NCBI RefSeq assembly: GCF_002855555.1
Contig: NZ_PKRT01000001.1
Location: 2,508,001-2,572,000 of the forward strand
Length of the DNA: 64,000 nt
Source of the DNA: Novosphingobium sp. TH158
Lineage (GTDB): Bacteria > Pseudomonadota > Alphaproteobacteria > Sphingomonadales > Sphingomonadaceae
Direction: 5' to 3'
Part shown: positions 34,276 through 42,686 of the stretch, piece by piece
How positions within the stretch are numbered: the first letter of the stretch is position 1
Layout of the letters: each line of letters opens with the position of its first letter
Translations under genes and position numbers: made by a program
The notes under the pieces: model-generated
Databases searched by the model: none
The model's input: only the letters and a program-made list of their open reading frames with translations
Told to the model about the DNA's origin: nothing

Positions 34276-35184
34276 ATGGCACTGCGTTTCGATGGCCGCG
34301 TGGCGGTGATTACCGGGGCGGGGCGCGGGCTCGGGCGGGCCTATGCAGAACTGCTCGGCTCGCTTGGCTGCAAGGTCGTGGTCAATGACAACGGCAGCAT
34401 CATCAAGGGCGAAGGGGCCGATGCCGGGCCGGCGCAGGAGGCGGTCGACGCCATCCGCGCCGCAGGGGGCGAAGCGATTGCCTGCACCGAAAGCGTCGCG
34501 ACACCCGAAGGCGGCCGCGCCATCATCGCTTCCGCGCTCGATACCTGGGGCAGAATCGACGTGCTGATCCACAATGCCGGCAACGTGCGCTACGGCACGA
34601 TCCGCGAGCTTTCGGACGAAGACCTGAACGCCGTGCTCGACGTTCACCTGAAAGGCGCGTTCCACGTCGTGCGCGCCGCCATGGGGCCGATGTGCGACGC
34701 GGGTTATGGCCGCGTGGTGCTGACCAGCTCGATCGGCGGGGTTTATGGCAACAACCGCTGCGTCAACTATGCCATGGCAAAGTCAGGCATGATCGGCCTC
34801 AACAACGTGATCGCGCTTGAGGGCGAAGAGCATAACGTCAAGTCCAACGTCATCGTGCCGGGGGCTGTCACCCGCATGGCCGAAGGGCTGGACACCTCGA
34901 TGTACCCGCCGATGGGGCCGGAACTGGTCGCCCCGATGGTCGGCTGGCTGGCGCACGAGGAATGCTCGGTTTCGGGCGAGATCTATGCCGCCGTCGCTGG
35001 CCGCATGGCAGAAATGTTCATCGCCGAAACGCAGGGGGCCTATCGGCCCGAGTGGACGGTGGACGATGTTCACGCCGCCATCGGCAAGATCCGCGACAAG
35101 GCCGATCCCAAGGTTTTCGGCCTTCACGGCCATGTCGATCACCTGACCTACAGCTTCGGCATGGCGCGCGGAGCGGAGGGCTGA
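34276..35184 (+). CDS. SDR dehydrogenase, HSD17B4/MFE-2 N-domain-like
   Basis: 302 residues from the ATG at 34276, preceded by GGGAGG. VITGAGRGLGRAYAELLGSLG, VVVNDNG, LIHNAGNVRY, TSSIGGVYGNNRCVNYAMAKSGM (catalytic Tyr and Lys) and NVIVPGAVTRM match the 3-hydroxyacyl-CoA dehydrogenase part of peroxisomal MFE-2 and bacterial homologues. That implies NAD-dependent oxidation of a 3-hydroxyacyl-CoA, fitting the neighbouring acyl-CoA dehydrogenase, crotonase and CoA-transferase genes. The nucleoside-hydrolase-like gene converges on it, 4 bases apart. Confidence 0.88.
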   Translation: MALRFDGRVAVITGAGRGLGRAYAELLGSLGCKVVVNDNGSIIKGEGADAGPAQEAVDAIRAAGGEAIACTESVATPEGGRAIIASALDTWGRIDVLIHNAGNVRYGTIRELSDEDLNAVLDVHLKGAFHVVRAAMGPMCDAGYGRVVLTSSIGGVYGNNRCVNYAMAKSGMIGLNNVIALEGEEHNVKSNVIVPGAVTRMAEGLDTSMYPPMGPELVAPMVGWLAHEECSVSGEIYAAVAGRMAEMFIAETQGAYRPEWTVDDVHAAIGKIRDKADPKVFGLHGHVDHLTYSFGMARGAEG

Positions 35185-35188
35185 TCCC

Positions 35189-36238
35189 CTACCGCGCCGG
35201 GTAGTTCAGCTCCAGCTTGGCGAAGAAATCGCCGAACATCAGGCGGGTGTCGATGTCGCGGTAAATGCGCACCTTGCGGCCATCGCTGCGCGGCGTGAAA
35301 GTGCCGTCTGCGTTCATCAGCGGGCAGGGCACCTCGTCGTAATGCCCGGCGCTCGTCCGGTCCCAGCTGACGGTCCGGGTCGGGAAGTCGAAATTCGGCA
35401 CCCAGTCGGTCAGCGAGGTGAGCACGGCGAGCGGGCTGTCACCCAGGATCCAGGTTTCGCCCGCGTTGAACTTGAACTTGAGGTCCGGGGAGAGATTGCG
35501 CGACATGTCCGCTGGCGCGCTGACCAGCTTGCCGTAAAGCCATTTGCCGATCTTCCCGTGCGGCGCCACCCGGGCCTGAAGCTCGGTGGCGGAGACGATG
35601 CAGGTCGAATAGACGGCTTGCGGGATCGTCCACATCGGCACCTTGGCATCATTGAAGATGAAACGGGCGGCGTCGGGATCGATGTTGAAGTTTGCCTCGT
35701 GCGCCACGCCGGCGGGCATCGAACCGCCGCCGATCCAGATCAGCGTCATGCGTTCCGCGATCTTCGGCTCAAGCAGGATGGCGCTCGCCACCTCGCTCAG
35801 GCCACCGCCAACCGCGACATAAAGCGGCAGTGCGCTATCCGTCCGCATGGCTTCATCGATGATCGCCTGGACGCCCGGGGAAGCCTGTGGAGTCCTGTCC
35901 TTGCCGATCGCCTTCGCACATCCGGCCACCACGGGCACTTTCACGCCCATGAGTGCCATCATCTCGCGACCCAGCCGGGTCGAGTGATCGGCGCTCTCGT
36001 GCGGCCCCGTGAAGCCCGAACCGACAATCGTGCGCAGCTCGGAGGTCTTGGAAAGCGCCATATGGGCAGTGGCGAACAGGCCGTCGATATCGCCCGCCAG
36101 ATCGTTGACGTAAACCACGCGCGACCGCGGGCCATAGTAGGGTGCAAACGGCTTCACCTTCGCGGCAAGCGGCGCGGCAAAGGCGGTTCCCGCGAGTGTG
36201 GCGGCACCTGCGATCAGGCTGCGGCGATTGACTGGCAT
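35189..36238 (-). CDS. Nucleoside-hydrolase-like protein, exported
   Basis: 349 residues from the ATG at 36238, which gives a Tat-like signal (NRRSLIAGAATLAGTAFAAPLAA). The fold is suggested by RVVYVNDLAGDIDGLFATAHMAL near the N-terminus and YVAVGGGLSEVASAILL, IWIGGGSMP and ANFNIDPDAARFIF, which match the inosine-uridine hydrolase barrel including the late Asn-x-Asp segment. The N-terminal calcium motif is altered from DTDPGIDD to DLAGDIDG. A different glycoside or other substrate is therefore likely. Its promoter carries an inverted repeat (36277-36298). Confidence 0.75.
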   Translation of the reverse strand: MPVNRRSLIAGAATLAGTAFAAPLAAKVKPFAPYYGPRSRVVYVNDLAGDIDGLFATAHMALSKTSELRTIVGSGFTGPHESADHSTRLGREMMALMGVKVPVVAGCAKAIGKDRTPQASPGVQAIIDEAMRTDSALPLYVAVGGGLSEVASAILLEPKIAERMTLIWIGGGSMPAGVAHEANFNIDPDAARFIFNDAKVPMWTIPQAVYSTCIVSATELQARVAPHGKIGKWLYGKLVSAPADMSRNLSPDLKFKFNAGETWILGDSPLAVLTSLTDWVPNFDFPTRTVSWDRTSAGHYDEVPCPLMNADGTFTPRSDGRKVRIYRDIDTRLMFGDFFAKLELNYPAR

Positions 36239-36276
36239 TTGACCTTCTCCCTTTGCGGGCAAGGTCTAATGTCTAT

Positions 36277-36298
36277 AAATCGACTGTCCAGTCTATTT
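36277..36298. promoter_or_regulatory. Inverted repeat before the nucleoside-hydrolase-like gene
   Basis: Arms AAATCGACTG and CAGTCTATTT pair at 9 of 10 positions around a TC centre. The size and form match many TetR operators. It lies 38 bases before the start at 36238 and overlaps the stop codon of the upstream crotonase gene, so the two genes are separately controlled. Confidence 0.55.
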
Positions 36299-37060
36299 TC
36301 CGGTCCACACCGGCTTGCGCTTCTCCGAAAAGGCGCGGGGGCCTTCCTGGGCATCGTGCGAGTTGTAGCACTTCTCGTGCGCGGCATAGGCGGCGTCGAT
36401 GGCCTGGGCCCGGCCCATTTCGGTGCTGAGCATCACCGTGTTACGTGCGGCCTCCACGGAAAGCGGCGCGCCCTCGATCACCTCGCGCGCCAGCTCCAGC
36501 GCGCAGTCCATCAGGGCATCGGGTTCGGCAAGGCGGTTGACCAGCCCGATCTCGTAGGCGCGCTGGGCGGTAATCGGCTTACCGGTCAGCACGATTTCCA
36601 TGTAGATCCGCTGCGGGATCATGTGGATCAGCGGCGCGGCCCAGGGGCTGCCGCGGCCCACCTTGACCTCGGTAATGGCGAACTTCGCCGCAGTTGACGC
36701 CACACACAGGTCGCAGGCCTGGGCGATCATCCAGCCGCCGGCAAAGGCAACGCCGTTGACCGCGGCGATGGTCGGCTTGGACAGCTGCATGTTCTCGTAA
36801 GGCACCGGGAACATGTCGCGCGGTGGCACCTTCAGCTGCTTTTCGACCATTTCCTTGAGGTCGCCGCCGGCGCAAAATGCCTTTTCGCCGGCACCGGTAA
36901 GGATCGCGATGCGCGCTTGCGGATCGTTCTCGAAGCGATCCCACGCCGCGAACAGGCCCTGCCGCACTTCGAGGCTGAGGCAATTGCGCTGCTCGGGCCG
37001 GTCAATGGTGATGACGGCAATGCCGGGCTCGACGATCTCGTAACGGACAGCTTCAGTCAT
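36293..37060 (-). CDS. Enoyl-CoA hydratase/isomerase (crotonase) family protein
   Basis: 255 residues from the ATG at 37060. AVITIDRPEQRNCLS, GAGEKAFCAGGDLKEM (oxyanion hole) and VNGVAFAGGWMIAQACD are crotonase signatures. The first hydratase glutamate (CEL in the canonical enzyme) is replaced by Met in AGGWMIAQ, while the second is kept (ITEVKVG). A plain hydratase reaction is therefore less likely; isomerase, hydrolase or decarboxylase activity is possible. Substrate is an acyl-CoA. Neighbours are the CoA-transferase and CitE-type lyase. Confidence 0.87.
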   Translation of the reverse strand: MTEAVRYEIVEPGIAVITIDRPEQRNCLSLEVRQGLFAAWDRFENDPQARIAILTGAGEKAFCAGGDLKEMVEKQLKVPPRDMFPVPYENMQLSKPTIAAVNGVAFAGGWMIAQACDLCVASTAAKFAITEVKVGRGSPWAAPLIHMIPQRIYMEIVLTGKPITAQRAYEIGLVNRLAEPDALMDCALELAREVIEGAPLSVEAARNTVMLSTEMGRAQAIDAAYAAHEKCYNSHDAQEGPRAFSEKRKPVWTGK

Positions 37061-37079
37061 TTCATGCTCCGTTAAAATG

Positions 37080-37250
37080 GTTCGCGCAGAGGCGCAGAGG
37101 AAGCAGAGAGGCGCAGAGATGCCGAACTTGCGGCGAAGCCGCTTTCGATCCTTGCCATGCGCCACTCGCAACGTGCGTACGTGAAAGAGTGCTTTCGCAC
37201 TCGCACCTTCTCTGCGCCTCCCCTTTGTTCTCTGCGTCTCTGCGTGAAAC
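37080..37250. repeat. Long inverted repeat of GCAGAG units, intergenic mobile repeat
   Basis: Left arm (37080-37119) and right arm (37209-37250) are about 40 bases each and are imperfect reverse complements, both built of repeated CGCAGAG/CTCTGCG units. About 90 bases of unrelated sequence lie between. It fills the gap between the crotonase and CoA-transferase genes exactly. The form suits a REP/MITE-like dispersed element; the RNA would fold into a long stem. Confidence 0.65.
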
Positions 37251-37252
37251 CC

Positions 37253-38518
37253 TTAAAACCCCCGCCTGGCGATTTCGAACGCCTCGCGATCCAGCTCTTC
37301 GCGGAAGTCCGGATGGGCAATGGCGACAAGCCGATGCGCGCGCTCGGCCAGGCTGCGGCCCTTGAGCTCTGCCGCGCCGTATTCGGTGACGACCACGTCC
37401 ACCTCGCTGCGCGCCGTGGTTACAGGACCGTTGAGCGCCGGCACGATCTTGCTGATCGTCCCGCCCTTCGCGCTGGCGGCAAGCACCATCAGCGCTGCGC
37501 CGCCGGGCGATCGGGCACCGGCGCGGACGAAATCGACCTGCCCCCCGGTGCCGCCCATGTAGCTGAGCCCGCTGGCCTCGGCATTGACCTGGCCGGTCAG
37601 GTCAACTTCCAGCGCGGAATTGATCGTGACGAGGCGCGAAAGCCGGCCGAGCACGGCAGCATCGTGGGTATAGCTGGTGGGTGTCATCCGCACCGCCGCA
37701 TTGCGATTGCAGAAGTCGTAAAGCCGCCGCGTGCCGATCAGCGCACCGTTGATCGTGACGCCCGCATCGATTTCCTTGCGGGCATTGGTGATGACGCCCG
37801 CCTCGATCAGGTCGACCAGCCCATCGCCGAGCATGCCCGAATGGACGCCCAGGTCCTTGCGGTCGCCCAGCTGCCGCAGGATGGCATCAGGCACGGCGCC
37901 CACGCCGGTCTGGATCACCGATCCATCACCGATATAGGCGGCGCAGTGGCGGGCGATGGCCTCGTCCGTCTCGGAAATTCGCGCCGGGGCCACCTCGACC
38001 GGGGCGGCATCGGTATGAACGAAAACGTCGATGGCAGAGGCCGGAATCGTCTCGCCGTGCGTGAAGGGAACGGCCTCGTTCACTTCGGCGATCACCACCC
38101 GCGCCTTTTCCACCGCGGCGCGGACATAGTCGGCGATCAGGCCGCAGGAATGGTTGCCTTGCGCATCGGCCGGGCTGACCTGGATCATCGCCACGTCGCA
38201 GGGGATCACGCCGGCGGCGATCAGCGGGCCGACCTGGCTGACATGGACCGGGATGACGTCCAGCGCATTGGCCTTGGTCATCGATCGCAGCGCGCCGATC
38301 GCCCCCATCGAGGACAGCCGGAAACTTTCGGCCGTTTCGGGGGTGAACAGGCCCGAAAAGCTGGTGGCGATGAAGGCGCCAAGCTGGCCGATATCCTTGC
38401 CCTGCGCGATCAGCGCGCGGACCAGTGTCGTCGGCTCGCCGCAGGCCTGCCCGAAAACGATGCGGTCGCCAGGCCGGAGGAACTGGCGCAGGTCGAGCGC
38501 TTCGGGCGTGGTCTTCAC
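37253..38518 (-). CDS. Acetyl-CoA hydrolase/transferase-family CoA-transferase
   Basis: 421 residues. RPGDRIVFGQACGEPTTLVRAL at the N-terminus, then IQTGVGAVPDAILRQL and the C-terminal INSALEVDLTGQVNAE with the catalytic Glu that forms the glutamyl-CoA intermediate, and GGTGGQVDFVRGA-like GGQVDFVRAGARSPGG. Family members move CoA between acetate, succinate, 4-hydroxybutyrate or itaconate. Its start overlaps the stop of the CitE-like lyase gene by 4 bases, so the two are co-translated; activation followed by cleavage of a C5-type dicarboxylate is one possible role. Confidence 0.88.
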   Translation of the reverse strand: MKTTPEALDLRQFLRPGDRIVFGQACGEPTTLVRALIAQGKDIGQLGAFIATSFSGLFTPETAESFRLSSMGAIGALRSMTKANALDVIPVHVSQVGPLIAAGVIPCDVAMIQVSPADAQGNHSCGLIADYVRAAVEKARVVIAEVNEAVPFTHGETIPASAIDVFVHTDAAPVEVAPARISETDEAIARHCAAYIGDGSVIQTGVGAVPDAILRQLGDRKDLGVHSGMLGDGLVDLIEAGVITNARKEIDAGVTINGALIGTRRLYDFCNRNAAVRMTPTSYTHDAAVLGRLSRLVTINSALEVDLTGQVNAEASGLSYMGGTGGQVDFVRAGARSPGGAALMVLAASAKGGTISKIVPALNGPVTTARSEVDVVVTEYGAAELKGRSLAERAHRLVAIAHPDFREELDREAFEIARRGF

Positions 38519-39399
38519 AGTCGGCCAGCCTGCCGCAGCAGGCGCTCGGCGCGGGCGAGGTAGGGGCGGTCAAGCATGCCGCCCTTCCAGCCGATGGCAC
38601 CCACACCGGGATTGGCGGCGAAGATGTCGACGATCTCCTGCGCTTCGGCGATTTCCTCTTCGGTAGGGGTGAAGGCCGCGTTGATCACATCGACCTGCGC
38701 CGGGTGGATCGCCATCATGCCGCGGAAGCCGTCGCGGCGCACGCGCTCGGCGCGGCGGCGCAGGGCCTCAAGGTCGCGGAAGTCGGCGCTGATCGTCTCG
38801 ATCGCGGTCACGCCCGCCGTCGCCGCGCCCAGCACGGTCATGCTGCGGGCCAGTTCGTAAGTGAAGGTATAGGCGCCGCTCTCGTCCTTGTTGGAGCTGG
38901 CGCCGATCGAATCCGCCAGGTCTTCCGCCCCCCAGGTCAGCGCCACGACGCGCGGTGCGCCCTTGTAGTCGCCGGTGTGGAACATGGCCTCGGCGGTTTC
39001 GGTGATCAGCACGATCACCGGGGTGGAACCTTCCTCGATGCCGTTGGCAACTTCCAGCGCGGAGAGGCAGTGGTCCAGTTTTTCCACTTCCTGCCGGCCA
39101 TAGACCTTGGGCAGCATGATCCCGCCGGGACGGGCCGGCATGATTGCCGCCAGGTCGAACAGCGTGTGCGGGCCATCGAAGGGGTTGATGCGCACCCACA
39201 GGCGGTCGCGCTGGGCGGGGTTGGCCTTGATGAAATCGTGGACCATGGGCCGCGCCGCCGCCTTCATGTCCGGGGCGACGGCATCCTCAAGGTCGATGAG
39301 GACGATGTCGGCGCTGCCTTCCATCGCCTTGGTCATCTTCTTTTCGCTGTCGCCGGGGGCGAACAGCCAGGAACGGGCGGTGGCGGGCTGGTGGGTCAT
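38515..39399 (-). CDS. HpcH/HpaI-family CoA-ester lyase (CitE/citramalyl-CoA lyase-like)
   Basis: 294 residues from the ATG at 39399. RSWLFAPGDSEKKMTKAM, DIVLIDLEDAVAPDMK (metal Asp-Glu-Asp), LWVRINPFDG, MLPKVYGRQEVEKL, LITETAEAMF (Glu) and GMMAIHPAQVDVIN are those of malyl-/citramalyl-CoA lyases. Cleaves a 3-hydroxyacyl-CoA to acetyl-CoA or pyruvate plus a carbonyl product. It lies between the acyl-CoA dehydrogenase (17-base gap) and the CoA-transferase (4-base overlap), in one operon. Confidence 0.9.
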   Translation of the reverse strand: MTHQPATARSWLFAPGDSEKKMTKAMEGSADIVLIDLEDAVAPDMKAAARPMVHDFIKANPAQRDRLWVRINPFDGPHTLFDLAAIMPARPGGIMLPKVYGRQEVEKLDHCLSALEVANGIEEGSTPVIVLITETAEAMFHTGDYKGAPRVVALTWGAEDLADSIGASSNKDESGAYTFTYELARSMTVLGAATAGVTAIETISADFRDLEALRRRAERVRRDGFRGMMAIHPAQVDVINAAFTPTEEEIAEAQEIVDIFAANPGVGAIGWKGGMLDRPYLARAERLLRQAGRL

Positions 39400-39416
39400 G
39401 GGATATTCCTGTTCGC

Positions 39417-40583
39417 TCAATACGATTTCGGCAGGTCGAGCACGCGCTCGGCGATGAAGTTCATGATCTGGTGCGGGCTGACCGGCGCGATGCGCGGGAT
39501 CATCACTTCGCGCAGGTAACGCTCGACGTGATACTCCTGGGCATAGCCCATGCCGCCCATCGACATGACTGCGGTCTGGCAAGCCTCGTAGCCCGCTTCT
39601 GCCGCGAGGAACTTGGCGGAGTTCGCTTCCACGCCGCAATCCTCGCCCTTGTCGAACAGGGTACCGGCCTTCCACACCATCAGTTCGGCGGCGGCCAGCT
39701 GCATCCAGGCCTTGGCCAGCGGGTGCTGGATGCCCTGATTCTGGCCGATCGGGCGGCCGAACACGATGCGTTCCTGCGCGTACTTGGAGGCGCGGGCGAT
39801 TGCCGCCTTGCCAAGTCCGATGGCTTCTGCCCCCAGCAGCACGCGTTCCGGGTTGAGGCCCTGGAGCAGGATCTTGAATCCCTGTCCCTCGGCCCCGATG
39901 CGGTCTTCCTCGGGCACGAACAGGTCGGTGATGAACAGCATGTTCGATCCCACCGCGTGGCGGCCCATCTTCGGGATGATCCGCGCCTCGACCTTTTCGC
40001 GGTCGATCTTCGTGTAGAAAAGGGTCAGCCCTTCCGTCTTCTTCTTGACGTCTTCCAGCGCGGTCGTGCGGGCGATGATCAGCATGTAGTCCGCCACGTG
40101 GGCGTTGGTGATCCAGATTTTTTCGCCGTTGAGCAGGTAGCCGCCGTCAACCTTGGTGGCGCGGGTCTTGAGGCTGGTGGTATCCAGCCCGGTGTTGGGC
40201 TCGGTCACCGCAAAGCACATCTTCTTCTCGCCGGACAGGATCGGCGGGATCATGCGCTGCTGCTGTTCCTCGGTGCCGAACAGGATCACCGGTTCAAGTC
40301 CGAATACCGGGCCGTGGATCGTCGATGCCGCAGCCATGCCACCGCCCGATTCCGCCACGGCCTGCAGCATGATCGCCGCCTCGGTGATGCCCAGGCCCGC
40401 ACCGCCGACGCTTTCCGGCATGGCGATGCCCAGCCAGCCGGCTTCGGCCATGGCCTTGTGGAACTCGTGCGGCCATTCTCCCGACCTGTCCTTTTCAAGC
40501 CAGTATTCGTCGGTGAACTGCGAGCAATGCTGCAACACGGCTTCGCGAATGTTCCGCTGGTCTTCGGTGAACGAGAAATCCAA
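39417..40583 (-). CDS. Acyl-CoA dehydrogenase
   Basis: 388 residues. N-terminal helices, then CFAVTEPNTGLDTTSLKTRA for the FAD-binding strand, GYLLNGEKIWITNA, GLNPERVLLGAEAIGLGKAAI and RIVFGRPIGQNQGIQHPLA. The C-terminal MSMGGMGYAQEYHVERYLREV contains the Glu usually acting as base. Introduces a 2,3-double bond in an acyl-CoA. First gene of the minus-strand operon with the lyase and CoA-transferase; divergent from CaiB across 135 bases in which I see no strong palindrome. Confidence 0.92.
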   Translation of the reverse strand: MDFSFTEDQRNIREAVLQHCSQFTDEYWLEKDRSGEWPHEFHKAMAEAGWLGIAMPESVGGAGLGITEAAIMLQAVAESGGGMAAASTIHGPVFGLEPVILFGTEEQQQRMIPPILSGEKKMCFAVTEPNTGLDTTSLKTRATKVDGGYLLNGEKIWITNAHVADYMLIIARTTALEDVKKKTEGLTLFYTKIDREKVEARIIPKMGRHAVGSNMLFITDLFVPEEDRIGAEGQGFKILLQGLNPERVLLGAEAIGLGKAAIARASKYAQERIVFGRPIGQNQGIQHPLAKAWMQLAAAELMVWKAGTLFDKGEDCGVEANSAKFLAAEAGYEACQTAVMSMGGMGYAQEYHVERYLREVMIPRIAPVSPHQIMNFIAERVLDLPKSY

Positions 40584-40718
40584 GGCGCTGACTCCATCTG
40601 CCGGCGTTTAGGGGATGCGGCAGCGGCTAGCAGCGAGCCGGCTGGCCGACAACCGATCCGGCCTGATATCGGCACGGCGAATGGATTTAAAGCGCAGGCT
40701 GGGCTAGCCGCTCTGGCC

Positions 40719-41873
40719 ATGAGCGATCCAAAGGCAAAGTCCGGCCCCCTTGCCGGCATCCGCGTCGTCGACCTGACCAGCGTGGTCTTCGGACCCTATG
40801 CAACCCAGGTCATGGCAGACATGGGTGCGGACGTGATCAAGGTGGAAGGGCCGGAGGGCGACAACACGCGCTGGATTTCCGCCGGGCCGGAAACCGGGAT
40901 GGGCGGCATCCACGTCAACGTCAATCGCGGCAAGCGCAGCCTGATGCTCAACCTGCGTGACGAGGCGGACAAGGAAGTGCTGCGCCGCCTGATCGCCACT
41001 GCAGACGTGTTCATCCATTCGATGCGGGGCAAGGCCATCGCGCGGCTGGGCTTTGACTATGCGGCGGTCAAGGCGCTGCGCCCCGACATCGTCTACGTCA
41101 ATTGCTATGGCTATTCGCGGCGCGGGCCAGAGGCGGACCAGCCGGCCTATGACGATACCATCCAGGCCGAATGCGGCATCACCCATGTGCAGCAGCTGAT
41201 CAATGGCGAGCCAGGCTTTGTCGGCACGATCATGGCCGACAAGGTGGCCGGGCTCCACGCGCTTTACGCCGCGCTCATGGCGCTGTTCCACCGCGAACGG
41301 ACCGGCGAGGGGCAGGAAGTGGAAGTGACGATGTTCGAGGCGATGACCTCGTTCATGCTGGTCGAACATGCCAACGGGCGGCTGTTCGATCCGCCGCTTG
41401 GCCCGGCGAACTATCACCGTGCGGTGGAGCGCAATCGCCGCCCCTACAAGACCCGCGACGGCTATGTCGCCGCGCTGGTCTATAACGACAAGCACTGGAA
41501 CGCCTTTATCGAGGCGGTGCAGCCGGAATGGAACTCGCCCGAGTTCGCCACGCTGGAACTGCGCGCCAAGCAGATCGGGCGGGTCTACGGCCTGCTGGGC
41601 GAAACCTTCCTGACGCGCACCACGCAGGAATGGATGGACCTGCTGCGCCAGCTCAACATCCCGGTGGCGCGCCTGCGCTCAACCGACGAACTGTTCGAGA
41701 ACGAGCACCTGAACGCCGTGGGCTTCTTCGAAGAGGTCGAGAGCCCCTATGGCAAGCTGACCTATCCGGGCGTGCCGGCATGGTTCGGTGCGACGCCGGG
41801 CCGGGTTGCCGGTCCTGCGCCGCGCCTGGGCGAACACAATGATGAACTGAAGGCGGAACTCGGGCTCGATTGA
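40719..41873 (+). CDS. CaiB/BaiF-family CoA-transferase
   Basis: 384 residues from the ATG at 40719. GIRVVDLTSVVFGPYATQVMADMGADVIKVEGP at the N-terminus, VNRGKRSLMLNL, YGYSRRGPEADQPAYDDTIQAECG carrying the catalytic Asp, and MFEAMTSFMLVEHA. This class III family transfers CoA from succinyl-, formyl- or carnitinyl-CoA to an acid. Divergent from the acyl-CoA dehydrogenase operon, so it may activate the same pathway's substrate. Convergent with the response regulator, 12 bases apart. Confidence 0.9.
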   Translation: MSDPKAKSGPLAGIRVVDLTSVVFGPYATQVMADMGADVIKVEGPEGDNTRWISAGPETGMGGIHVNVNRGKRSLMLNLRDEADKEVLRRLIATADVFIHSMRGKAIARLGFDYAAVKALRPDIVYVNCYGYSRRGPEADQPAYDDTIQAECGITHVQQLINGEPGFVGTIMADKVAGLHALYAALMALFHRERTGEGQEVEVTMFEAMTSFMLVEHANGRLFDPPLGPANYHRAVERNRRPYKTRDGYVAALVYNDKHWNAFIEAVQPEWNSPEFATLELRAKQIGRVYGLLGETFLTRTTQEWMDLLRQLNIPVARLRSTDELFENEHLNAVGFFEEVESPYGKLTYPGVPAWFGATPGRVAGPAPRLGEHNDELKAELGLD

Positions 41874-41885
41874 GACGCGCCGGGA

Positions 41886-42485
41886 TCAGTTGATCAGCGA
41901 TGCCTCGATAGCGATGCGGATCGCTTCGCTGGTGTGATTGGCGCCCATCTTGTTCAGCATGTTCGCGCGGTGGATTTCGACCGTGCGCGGAGAGATGGAC
42001 AGCTTTTCACCGATCATGCGGTTGGAAAGGCCATCGGCGACACCGGCCAGAACTTCGCGTTCGCGCCGGGTCAGCCGCTCGATGCGGCTGCGTGCGACGG
42101 CTTCGCGCAGGCGGGCTCCCGACATGGCGGCAGCGCGGCTTTCGGCCAGCGTGGCGCTGTCTACCAGCGTCTGCGCATCGAAGGGCCAGGAAAGGTAATC
42201 GACCGCGCCCTGCAGCACCGCCTCGACAATGCGGCGGGCATCCGGCGCTTCGGCAAAGGCGACGATCGGCAGCCAGTTGCCGGTGCTGCCCATGTGATCG
42301 AGCAAGGGGGCGATGGCCTGCCCGTCGTCATGCACCAGGACGATCCCCTCGCGCGGGTTGCGGGCGACGAATTCGCCGGCATCCTCGAACGGTTCGACGT
42401 GCAGCGCCGAGCCGGAAAGGCAGTGCGAGATGGCGGCACGACGGCGAAGATCGCTGTCAACGAGCAGAATGGAAGTGCGTGTCAT
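41886..42485 (-). CDS. FixJ/LuxR-type response regulator with atypical receiver
   Basis: 199 residues from the ATG at 42485. The N-terminal part (about 1-115) is receiver-like: ILLVDSDLRRRAAI (acidic pair), GIVLVHDDGQ (possible phospho-Asp), DYLSWPFDAQTL. The conserved Thr/Ser is replaced (IVAFAEAPD) and the conserved Lys before Pro is Trp (LSWPF), so normal phospho-switching is doubtful. The C-terminal LuxR helix-turn-helix is intact: LTRREREVLAGVADGLSNRMIGE, SPRTVEIHRANMLNKMGA. No kinase is adjacent. Located at the downstream edge of the flagellar cluster, hinting at a role in motility. A 16-bp palindrome lies 90 bases upstream. Confidence 0.85.
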   Translation of the reverse strand: MTRTSILLVDSDLRRRAAISHCLSGSALHVEPFEDAGEFVARNPREGIVLVHDDGQAIAPLLDHMGSTGNWLPIVAFAEAPDARRIVEAVLQGAVDYLSWPFDAQTLVDSATLAESRAAAMSGARLREAVARSRIERLTRREREVLAGVADGLSNRMIGEKLSISPRTVEIHRANMLNKMGANHTSEAIRIAIEASLIN

Positions 42486-42574
42486 AGGACAAATTCTTAC
42501 CGGATCGCGCTTAGGGGTTAAGACTGAGACACGTCCGTTTTGGCATCCGGTTATGTCCAAAATGACGAGAAATT

Positions 42575-42590
42575 CGATGAATATTCATCG
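42575..42590. promoter_or_regulatory. 16-bp perfect palindrome upstream of the response regulator
   Basis: CGATGAATATTCATCG is self-complementary with no spacer, in an AT-rich gap of 201 bases between the response regulator and fliS. Ninety bases before the response-regulator start. Probable operator, unknown protein. Confidence 0.5.
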
Positions 42591-42686
42591 GCTTAGAAAT
42601 AGGTGCATTCCCTTATGGTCCGTGCGGCAGGCACGGCTTTTGCCGCCCCGGACGACGGCGCGGTTAACCTTGTTGGTTAGCAAGTC

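Noticed and set aside
37080-37250. CRISPR array
   Set aside because: The GCAGAG units are short, irregular and inverted between arms, with no unique spacers of constant length and no cas genes.
42620-42640. Terminator stem between the response regulator and fliS
   Set aside because: CCGTGC/GCACGG with CTTTT is plus-strand oriented, but no plus-strand gene ends nearby; left uncalled.
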